Of a stretch of DNA of 64,000 nucleotides, positions 8,501 to 14,955 are shown one piece after another (position 1 is the stretch's first letter; the number at the start of each line of letters is the position of its first letter). The position numbers and the translations under genes are program-made. Under the pieces are notes generated by a model. It made no database searches. It saw only the letters and a program-made list of their open reading frames with translations, and was not told where the DNA came from. Source of the DNA: Mycolicibacterium porcinum (GTDB lineage: Bacteria; Actinomycetota; Actinomycetes; Mycobacteriales; Mycobacteriaceae); NCBI GenBank assembly GCA_001942045.1, contig MSTD01000016.1:1-64000 (forward strand), given 5' to 3'.

Positions 8501-9769
8501 TTACCCCTGCTCACCGGCATTTGCCGGGGAAACTGACGTTGCCTTCAATCCCAGCTCTGACGTGGTCGGCCATTGCTCCGCCGGGCCCGTATCGGTTCGC
8601 GCGGGCGCGTGATCGGTAAGTCCCGCCAACGGACCCGCCAGGCGAGCGGCAACGGGGGCGGCCGCCGCGAGAACCGCGAGCGCCGTCGACACCACGATCG
8701 GGCCGGTGGGACCGTGCGCATCGGCCGCCACGCCGGCGACGGCGGTACCCAGCGCCCCACCGACGAGTGAGGCGCTGTTGAGCCAGCCGAACGCCTCCGT
8801 AGCGGAGTGGTCCGGGATTTCCCTCGACACCATCAGATACAGCGCCGACATTGCCGGGGCGAAGCCCAGACCGGAGACGAACAACGCGGCGAATTCCCAT
8901 GCGCGATTGTCGACAGCCCCGAACACCCCGGTGCCGGTTGCCACTGTCGCCAGCGCGGCGACCAGACCGAGAAGTCCAAATCGGCGGTGCCCGAACACCA
9001 GTCCACCGATCAGGGATCCCACGCTCGCCACCGCGATCGCCAGGCCGGCGGTCAGACCCGTGCGGCCGAACACGGCGACGATGCCGACTTCCAGCGCCAT
9101 GAAGGAGGCGACCAGCGCGAAGCTGGCGACCATGGCGAGGATGACCGCCCGGTTCGCCATCACCCGGCCGAATGCCGAAGCGCGCTTCGGGGAGGCGGGG
9201 CGAAGATGCCTGGCGCTGAGCAGGAACCAGCCGGTCCCGACGACGGTGATCATCGCGGAGGCGATCAACGGGATCGCCGTCGACAGCGTCGACGCAAGGA
9301 AGGTCGTAGCCAACGGACCGACAACCCAGATCAGTTCCTGTGCGGTGGTGTCGAACGCGAACAAGGCGCGCACCCCATCGCGGGATACCAGCTGCGGATA
9401 GAGCGCGCGGACCACCGGCATCAGCGGTGGCACGGAAGCGCCGGTCACCACACCCAGGGTCAGCAGCAGCGTCGGCGCGGGGCCGACGAAGGCGAGCGCC
9501 AGCATGGCGGCACCGTTCGCCAGGGCCGCGACGACCAGCGTCGCCGCCATGCCCCGCCCGGCCAGTCGGGCGGTTACCGGCATCGCGACGGCTTCCCCGA
9601 CGCTGACGCAGGCCACCGCGGCGCCGGCCAACGCGTAGGAGCCGGTCTTGGATTGGACGTGTAGCAGGATCGCGAGGTTCAGCATGCCCAGCGGCAACCG
9701 GGCGAACAGCTGGGAAGCGGTCATGTTGAGCACGCCCGGCGCCCCGAGCACGTCTCGGTACACCCGCAT
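8501..9769 (-). CDS. MFS transporter
   Basis: Twelve-helix major facilitator of about 422 residues with a well-formed N-terminal half (MLNLAILLHV, SYALAGAAVACVSVGEAVAMPVTARLAGR) and a second half starting near RVMANRAVILAMVASFALVASFM. Substrate unknown. The ATG at 9769 is preferred over GTG at 9790 because GGAGGG lies just before it. It faces a TetR gene across a dyad operator and is 55 bases upstream of atsA on the same strand, so it may import a sulfate ester or export a product; that is inference. Confidence 0.88.
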   Translation of the reverse strand: MRVYRDVLGAPGVLNMTASQLFARLPLGMLNLAILLHVQSKTGSYALAGAAVACVSVGEAVAMPVTARLAGRGMAATLVVAALANGAAMLALAFVGPAPTLLLTLGVVTGASVPPLMPVVRALYPQLVSRDGVRALFAFDTTAQELIWVVGPLATTFLASTLSTAIPLIASAMITVVGTGWFLLSARHLRPASPKRASAFGRVMANRAVILAMVASFALVASFMALEVGIVAVFGRTGLTAGLAIAVASVGSLIGGLVFGHRRFGLLGLVAALATVATGTGVFGAVDNRAWEFAALFVSGLGFAPAMSALYLMVSREIPDHSATEAFGWLNSASLVGGALGTAVAGVAADAHGPTGPIVVSTALAVLAAAAPVAARLAGPLAGLTDHAPARTDTGPAEQWPTTSELGLKATSVSPANAGEQG

Positions 9770-9806
9770 CACCAGCTCCCTCCGCGTCACGCCGACCGAA
9801 CCCAGA

Positions 9807-9832
9807 AACTATACCGTCCAGACGGTACAGTT
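9807..9832. promoter_or_regulatory. Dyad operator between MFS and TetR genes
   Basis: Nested arms: AACT (9807-9810) with AGTT (9829-9832) and TACCGTC (9812-9818) with GACGGTA (9821-9827), only one mismatched pair in 26 bases. It lies 27 bases before the TetR ATG and 38 bases before the MFS ATG, the normal place for a TetR operator controlling both genes. Confidence 0.75.
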
Positions 9833-9858
9833 CTGCCCCTTTGTCGTAGGCTCTGGGA

Positions 9859-10404
9859 ATGGCTTCGTCGCGGGACCGCATCCTCGATGCCTATGAGGAC
9901 GTCCTCGCCGTCGAAGGCGAGCGGTACGCCACTCTCGATGCAGTGGCCGCGAAGGCAGGCGTGTCGAAAGGCGGTCTGCTCTACCACTTCCCATCGAAGG
10001 ACCGCCTCGCGGGCGCCCTGTGCGACCGACTGCTGGCGCTGGCAGCTGACGACGTGGAAGAGATGCGGACCGCACCCGACGGCCCGGCGCGTTACTACAT
10101 CCGGTCATCGCGCTACGCGGGCACGCCGCTCGATCGGACCCTCGTGGCGGTGTCCCGGTTGCAGCAGGCCGGTGACAACCACGCCCGGACGGTCATCGAA
10201 ACGGTTTCGGCCAACTGGCTGAACCTGCTTCACGACGCGCTCGGCGACCTCGACATGGCCCGCGCAGTGAAGTTGATCGGTGACGGCCTGTACTACAGCG
10301 CGCTGCACCGCGCGCTCGGCGGGCACCCGGTGCAGGCGCAGCCGGATGACGGATTGCTGGCGATCATCGATCGGATCACGGCCAGCTCAGACGCCACTCA
10401 ATGA
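9859..10404 (+). CDS. TetR family repressor
   Basis: One-component regulator of 181 residues. The N-terminal helix-turn-helix is clear: RDRILDAYEDVLAVEGERYATLDAVAAKAGVSKGGLLYHFPSKDRL (about 5-50). The C-terminal ligand domain resembles the TetR_C group with short helices and an unknown effector. It is divergent from the MFS-atsA genes and a 26-base dyad lies between them, so it probably represses that operon and itself. Its 3' end overlaps the convergent DUF2306 gene by 18 bases. Confidence 0.92.
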   Translation: MASSRDRILDAYEDVLAVEGERYATLDAVAAKAGVSKGGLLYHFPSKDRLAGALCDRLLALAADDVEEMRTAPDGPARYYIRSSRYAGTPLDRTLVAVSRLQQAGDNHARTVIETVSANWLNLLHDALGDLDMARAVKLIGDGLYYSALHRALGGHPVQAQPDDGLLAIIDRITASSDATQ

Positions 10405-11058
10405 TCGGCCGGTGGCCCGAACCGGCCGTCGTCGCATCCACAGCTCCACGAGCAGCAGCGGAATCGTCCAGCCCAACCAACCGCCCACACCCGCCACCAG
10501 CCAGACAAACTTCTCTTCGCTCCCACCAAAGAGGCTGTCCCGCAACGGCTCCAAACCCAGGTAGAGCACCGGCGACCAGATCCTGTTGGTGATGATCGAC
10601 AACGCCAGGGTCGCGCTGCGCAGCATCTGGCGGCGATGGGCGCCGAACCGGTGTTGCCGGGCCGCCACGAAGCCGTCGACGGTGAACCAGAACCACAACG
10701 CCCCGAGCGCGACGTCGCTGACCCTCAGGATCGGCCCGAAGGGCGTCGCCGCCCCGATCACCATGGCGGACACGGCGGCCGGGATCGCCATCGCGACGTA
10801 GACGCGCCCGGTGCGCCGGTGCAGCACCGGGTGACGACGCCGCAGGCCCGGCCAGATCTGCGCAACCGCGCACACCATCGCCACGCTCGCGAACAGGACG
10901 TGTGCGACCAGGAGTGGGTAGTGCAGGCCGAACGTGGACTGCACCCGGGTGCCGCCGGTCAGGTACGGCGGCAACGAGTACCCGAGAAATGCCACCACGA
11001 TCAGCGCGAGCGCCAGTGCCGACCGGGTCGGGCGAGTCGGTGCGTATGTCATACGCAT
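10387..11058 (-). CDS. DUF2306 family membrane protein
   Basis: Integral membrane protein of about 223 residues with six to seven hydrophobic helices (ALALALIVVAFLGYSL, PLLVAHVLFASVAMVCAVAQI, VYVAMAIPAAVSAMVIGAA, VALGALWFWFTVDGFVAA and a C-terminal WLVAGVGGWLGWTIPLLLVEL). H/R pairs (HPVLHRRTGRVYV, HRRQMLRS) are typical of DUF2306, a family of unknown function related to heme-containing membrane proteins. ATGs at 11058 and 11052 both fall inside a perfect dyad and no ribosome site precedes them, which suggests a leaderless transcript. It is divergent from a TetR gene. Confidence 0.8.
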   Translation of the reverse strand: MRMTYAPTRPTRSALALALIVVAFLGYSLPPYLTGGTRVQSTFGLHYPLLVAHVLFASVAMVCAVAQIWPGLRRRHPVLHRRTGRVYVAMAIPAAVSAMVIGAATPFGPILRVSDVALGALWFWFTVDGFVAARQHRFGAHRRQMLRSATLALSIITNRIWSPVLYLGLEPLRDSLFGGSEEKFVWLVAGVGGWLGWTIPLLLVELWMRRRPVRATGRSLSGV

Positions 11059-11073
11059 TAGGGTATGGCATAC
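11041..11073. promoter_or_regulatory. Two tandem dyads between DUF2306 and TetR genes
   Basis: The first is a perfect 17-mer, TGCGTATG-T-CATACGCA (11041-11057); the second is GTATG-G-CATAC (11063-11073), which keeps the core and continues GCA on one side. Their centres are 19 bases apart. The first covers both possible start codons of the DUF2306 gene. This is a likely double operator for the divergent TetR. Confidence 0.72.
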
Positions 11074-11106
11074 GCAATCGGATGTCACTGATTACTCTGA
11101 GCCGTG

Positions 11107-11817
11107 ATGACCGGCCCGGATACCCCACTCCCCCGCGTGCTGCGCCTGCTCTGGCAACCGGACGCGGCGCCGCGGAGATCCCGCGGCCTCACCCGGGAGG
11201 CCATCGTCGCCGCCGCCGTCGAACTCGCCGACACCGACGGCCTCGCGGCCCTGTCGATGGCACGGTTGGCCGAACGGCTCGGGTGCGGCACCATGTCGCT
11301 GTACCGGCACGTGGCCAACAAGGACGAGCTGGTGACGTTCATGCTCGCCAGCGGGCCCGGCCCACCGCCCACGGCGCCCGACGGCGCGGATTGGCGTGCG
11401 GCGCTGACGAATTGGGCCCACGAACTGTGGGGCGTCTACCACCGCCATGCGTGGATCCTGCAGACCGCGGCCGCCGGCCTGCCCGCCGACCCCGGCCAGC
11501 TCGCCTGGCTGGACGCCGCGCTGGCCGCCCTGTCCGGCACCGCGCTGACCGAACGGGAGAAGCTCAGCGCGGTCATCACCGTGCTGATCTTCACGCGAGG
11601 CTCGGCGGCACTCGCCATCGAGGGCCGCGGCGTCGACGACAGCGAGTACTCCGCGCTGCTGCGCCGGCTGGTCCGGCCGGAGCAGTTCCCCGCATTGGCA
11701 GCCGCCGTCGACGCCGGAGCGTTCGATCAGCCCGACGATGACCAGATGACCGAATTCCGTTCCGGGCTGGACCAATTGCTCGACGGCATCGCCGTCAAGG
11801 CAGAGCGGGCCGACTAA
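11107..11817 (+). CDS. TetR family regulator
   Basis: A 236-residue regulator whose DNA-binding domain begins unusually late: PRRSRGLTREAIVAAAVELADTDGLAALSMARLAERLGCGTMSLYRHVANKDEL (about 23-76). The C-terminal half (WRAALTNWAHELWGVYHRHAWILQ) is of the TetR_C_1 kind seen in multidrug and tetracycline repressors. GTG at 11104 directly precedes the ATG. It is divergent from the DUF2306 gene with two dyads between, and its stop overlaps the convergent TetR gene by four bases. Confidence 0.9.
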   Translation: MTGPDTPLPRVLRLLWQPDAAPRRSRGLTREAIVAAAVELADTDGLAALSMARLAERLGCGTMSLYRHVANKDELVTFMLASGPGPPPTAPDGADWRAALTNWAHELWGVYHRHAWILQTAAAGLPADPGQLAWLDAALAALSGTALTEREKLSAVITVLIFTRGSAALAIEGRGVDDSEYSALLRRLVRPEQFPALAAAVDAGAFDQPDDDQMTEFRSGLDQLLDGIAVKAERAD

Positions 11818-12521
11818 GACCGGTAGGCCGCAAGCCGCAACGAGATGCCGTCGAGCAGCAATTCCAGGGCCGATTCACAGCCACTGCGCCTCATCGACTC
11901 ATCGAGAAATCGACTTGTGGCGGCGATGTTCGGATGGGTCTCGGCGGGCAACTGCGCATAGGTGTGGCGCCACGTCTCGTCGTCGCGCTCACGATGCTCG
12001 GCCGGCAACGCCTCGAACGCGGCATCCAGCGCGGCGAATCCCAGCATCTGGTCGATGAAGGCGTGATACACCTCGACGGCTTCCCGCTCGGGGAACCCGG
12101 CCGACCGCAGTGATCCCAGCACCGTCTCGATGATTTGGATCTCGTGGGCACCGCCCGTCACCCGGCTGGCGGCCAGCACCCCGGCCTGCGGGTGCTCCAG
12201 ATAGACGCGGTGCACGCGCAGCCCGAGTTCCCGCATGTCGTCCCGCCAGTGCCCGGTCGGTGCCCACCCGTCGACCACCCGCCGCAGGAGTTCGTCGGTG
12301 ATCGCCAGCACCACGTCCTCGATGCCGCGGAAGTAGCGGTACAGCGCGGTCGGGTCAGCGCCCAGCGCGAGGCCGAGACGCCGGACGCTCAACCCGGCGG
12401 CACCGTGGTGCTGCAGGACACGCAGCGCGGCCTCGACGATGAGCGCCTCGGACAACACCACGCCCTGCTTCGTCTGCCGCCGCCGTCGCTTTGGCGATTC
12501 GGATTTCAGCGTTCTGCCCAT
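11814..12521 (-). CDS. TetR family regulator
   Basis: A 235-residue regulator with a basic N-terminal tail (SPKRRRRQTKQG), then the HTH SEALIVEAALRVLQHHGAAGLSVRRLGLALGADPTALYRYFRG and a TetR_C_1-like ligand domain. The second ATG (MGRTLKSE) is chosen. It follows the cupin gene on the same strand after 75 bases, and an 18-base sequence upstream of it recurs upstream of the FAD oxidoreductase gene, pointing to autoregulation and control of that operon. Confidence 0.9.
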   Translation of the reverse strand: MGRTLKSESPKRRRRQTKQGVVLSEALIVEAALRVLQHHGAAGLSVRRLGLALGADPTALYRYFRGIEDVVLAITDELLRRVVDGWAPTGHWRDDMRELGLRVHRVYLEHPQAGVLAASRVTGGAHEIQIIETVLGSLRSAGFPEREAVEVYHAFIDQMLGFAALDAAFEALPAEHRERDDETWRHTYAQLPAETHPNIAATSRFLDESMRRSGCESALELLLDGISLRLAAYRS

Positions 12522-12534
12522 CGACACGCCTTCT

Positions 12535-12552
12535 CGCTTACGTCAACACCCT
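12535..12552. promoter_or_regulatory. 18-base element, copy 1 (upstream of TetR)
   Basis: CGCTTACGTCAACACCCT lies 14-31 bases upstream of the TetR start codon at 12521. The same 18 bases occur inverted at 14425-14442, upstream of the FAD oxidoreductase gene. A shared exact 18-mer at two promoters flanking one gene set suggests a regulator site. Confidence 0.5.
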
Positions 12553-12596
12553 CGTGCCATTGTGCGGCGTCATCGCACCATGGCGCGGGTGGAACG

Positions 12597-12944
12597 TTAT
12601 GCGATGAAGACTTTTCTCAGCGTCTCGCGGACCGTCCAGGTGGTGCGTTGCCCTTCGTGCAGCCGGACCAGGCTGCCCGCACGGAGATCGAGCGCAGGCC
12701 CACCGTCGTCGAACGAGATGGTCGCGTCGCCGCTGAGGACGACGAACACCTCGTCGGCCTCCACATCGCGGGACACCCCGGGCGTGTGTTCCCAGATCCC
12801 GATCGTCACGTCCGACAATCCGGTGAGGTCGCGATGGCCTGTCGTCGGCGCTCCCGCCACCACCAGTTCGTCGGGCAGCGGGGTGTGGTCGAGCACCAGC
12901 GCCGAGGCGTCGACAGCGCCGCTGGGCAGAGCGGGCTCACTCAC
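12597..12944 (-). CDS. Cupin domain protein
   Basis: A 115-residue single cupin: DVEADEVFVVLSGDATISFDDGGPALDLRAGSLVRLHEGQRTTWTVRETLRK has the barrel pattern of the EutQ/DUF861 type. The usual metal-binding histidines of motif 1 are replaced (EADEVF), so metal binding is doubtful. Its ATG overlaps the stop of the FAD-dependent oxidoreductase by four bases, so the two are made together; such cupin partners are common beside amine oxidases. Substrate unknown. Confidence 0.82.
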   Translation of the reverse strand: MSEPALPSGAVDASALVLDHTPLPDELVVAGAPTTGHRDLTGLSDVTIGIWEHTPGVSRDVEADEVFVVLSGDATISFDDGGPALDLRAGSLVRLHEGQRTTWTVRETLRKVFIA

Positions 12945-14365
12945 GAGTCGAACCCCAACCCCACGGAATCGAGCGCCTTCAGCAAGACGTTGCGCCGCCC
13001 CTCACGATGGTCGGCGCGGTCGAGTGACCACCGGGTGGCCTGAATTCCGGCTGAGGCCAATGGTTCTGGAGGGAACGGTGCCGGAATGGACTTGACCATC
13101 TCGAGTTCGGTGCGGGGCGTCGGCGCGCCAGCGAATCGGTCGAGCATGACCTCGGCGGCGAATCGCGTGGCTGCCACGCCGAGCCCGGTGAACCCGGCGG
13201 CGTATCCGACCCGGTCCCCGTACGCCGAACCGAAGAAGGCACAGAACCGCGTCGAGGTGTCGATCACACCGGCCCAGCGGTGGGTGAACCTGATGTCCTC
13301 GAGTTGCGGGAACGTCGTGAAGAAGTGGCCCGCCAGCCGGCGGTAGGTGGCGTCGCGGTCCTCGTACTGGGGCCGGATCCGGCCGCCGAAGTGATAGATC
13401 GCGTCGTACCCACCCCACAGGATCCGGTTGTCTATCGACAGCCGGTAATAGTGGAACTGGTTCGACATGTCACTGATGCCCTGCCGGTTGCCCCAGCCGA
13501 TCTCGGCCAGCTGCGAATCGGTCAGCGGTTCGGTCATCAACGCGTAGTCGTAGACCGGCACCGTGTGGTAGCGGAAGCGCTTCAGCAGCGACGGAAAACC
13601 GTTGGTCGCCAGGATCACTCGGTCGGCTTGCACCGACACGCGCTCAGTCCGCACCGACAGCGGCCCGCCCCGGCGTGCCTGCCGGAGCCCGAGAACCTTG
13701 CTGTTCTCATAGATTTCCACGCCGAGTTCACCTGCGGCACGAGCAAGTTCGCTCGCGAGCTTGGCGGGGTGAACCAGCGCGGCGGCGTCCTTGGACCACA
13801 CCCCGGCCAGGTATGTGGGGGAATGGATCTCAGCACGGATCGCCTGCTGGTCGAAGTACACCTGGTCCGGCCGCAGTGCGGCACCGGCCAGTTCGGCGGC
13901 CTGGTATGGCTCGACGGCTACCGCGATCGAGCCGGTCCGCTCGAAGTCACAATCGAGGCCCAGCGAATCGACGGTCTTCTCGATGCCGTCGAGGTTCTCC
14001 AGTCCCAGCCGGTCGAGGGTCTCGATCTCGTCGGGCCAGCGGCTGCGGCCGTTCTCGGCACCGTGGGTCAGCGAGGCCTCGACGAACCCGCCGTTGCGCC
14101 CCGAGGCGGCCCATCCGATGGTCTGCCCCTCGATGAGGGCGACCCGGATTCCCGGATCCCGCTGCTTTGCCAGCAAGGCCGACCACAGCCCGGTGTAGCC
14201 GCCGCCGACCACGACCAGGTCGTAGCGAGAGAACGGTTTGATCAGCCCCGGGTAGCGCGTTTGACCAGGCAGGTCATCGAGCCAGAACGGCTGAAGCGCC
14301 GATGTGTCCAGCGACCGGTCGATCAGGCTGCCTGCGGGGGTGTTTCGTTCGAAGACGGTTTGCAC
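12941..14365 (-). CDS. FAD-dependent amine/amino-acid oxidoreductase (DAO family)
   Basis: Flavoprotein oxidase of 474 residues. The dinucleotide-binding motif is VVVGGGYTGLWSALLAK (about 51-67), followed by the ASGRNGGF motif that holds the flavin in the gamma-glutamylputrescine oxidase/PuuB group of DAO enzymes, and a late GFTGLGVAATRFAAEV segment. A long N-terminal lead (SALQPFWLDDLP) is also typical of that group. It overlaps the downstream cupin gene. Likely substrate is an amine or polyamine conjugate; not certain. Confidence 0.85.
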   Translation of the reverse strand: MQTVFERNTPAGSLIDRSLDTSALQPFWLDDLPGQTRYPGLIKPFSRYDLVVVGGGYTGLWSALLAKQRDPGIRVALIEGQTIGWAASGRNGGFVEASLTHGAENGRSRWPDEIETLDRLGLENLDGIEKTVDSLGLDCDFERTGSIAVAVEPYQAAELAGAALRPDQVYFDQQAIRAEIHSPTYLAGVWSKDAAALVHPAKLASELARAAGELGVEIYENSKVLGLRQARRGGPLSVRTERVSVQADRVILATNGFPSLLKRFRYHTVPVYDYALMTEPLTDSQLAEIGWGNRQGISDMSNQFHYYRLSIDNRILWGGYDAIYHFGGRIRPQYEDRDATYRRLAGHFFTTFPQLEDIRFTHRWAGVIDTSTRFCAFFGSAYGDRVGYAAGFTGLGVAATRFAAEVMLDRFAGAPTPRTELEMVKSIPAPFPPEPLASAGIQATRWSLDRADHREGRRNVLLKALDSVGLGFDS

Positions 14366-14421
14366 GGTTATCTTCCTGGATGGTGAGGTACCACCCAGTA
14401 AGAACCATCGCCGGTACTACC

Positions 14422-14946
14422 TCAAGGGTGTTGACGTAAGCGCAGCAGCTGCGGGACCAGGACCCGGGTATCAGGGACGAACGGCCAGTCCGGGTCGGCC
14501 AGGTGCGTAGCCAGCTCTTCATCGGTCCACCACCAGCCGTCGACGATCTCCTCGGGTTGGTGGTGGACCGGACCATCCCAGCGCACCTCGTAGGCGAACA
14601 GGTGACACCGCATGGGTTTACCCGCCCACTGCCCATCCCAGGCCACCGAAGCCAGCGCCGTCAAGGGTGGGCCGCTGATGCCGAGTTCCTCGGCCAGTTC
14701 CCGGGTTGCGGCCTGCAGCGGTGTCTCCCCCGGGTCGACGACCCCGCCGGCCAGGCAGTCGTGCATACCCGCGAACACCGCCTTGGTCATCGTGCGGCGG
14801 TGGACATAGACGCGCGCCCCGTCGGCCGAACGCACCAGCACACCGGCGCTGGCGTGCCACAGCCCCTCGGCGTAGACACGTGAACGCGGCTGGGCGCCAA
14901 TCACATTGCCGTCGGCGTCATACACCGAGACGAGCTCTTCGGTCAC
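14422..14946 (-). CDS. Nudix hydrolase
   Basis: A 174-residue Nudix enzyme. The Nudix box GX5EX7REUXEEXGU is complete at 68-90 (GVVDPGE, then RELAEELGI). The neighbouring WHASAGVLVRSADGARVYVHRR segment resembles isopentenyl-diphosphate-isomerase-like and NADH-pyrophosphatase-like Nudix proteins of actinobacteria. It lies nine bases after the LuxR-type regulator on the same strand. Its last codons contain the second copy of the 18-base element. Substrate unknown. Confidence 0.92.
   Translation of the reverse strand: MTEELVSVYDADGNVIGAQPRSRVYAEGLWHASAGVLVRSADGARVYVHRRTMTKAVFAGMHDCLAGGVVDPGETPLQAATRELAEELGISGPPLTALASVAWDGQWAGKPMRCHLFAYEVRWDGPVHHQPEEIVDGWWWTDEELATHLADPDWPFVPDTRVLVPQLLRLRQHP
14425..14442. 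promoter_or_regulatory. 18-base element, copy 2 (upstream of FAD oxidoreductase)
   Basis: AGGGTGTTGACGTAAGCG on the plus strand is the exact reverse complement of 12535-12552. It overlaps the 3' end of the Nudix gene and lies 60-77 bases upstream of the FAD oxidoreductase start. Confidence 0.5.
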
Positions 14947-14955
14947 GGCATCACG

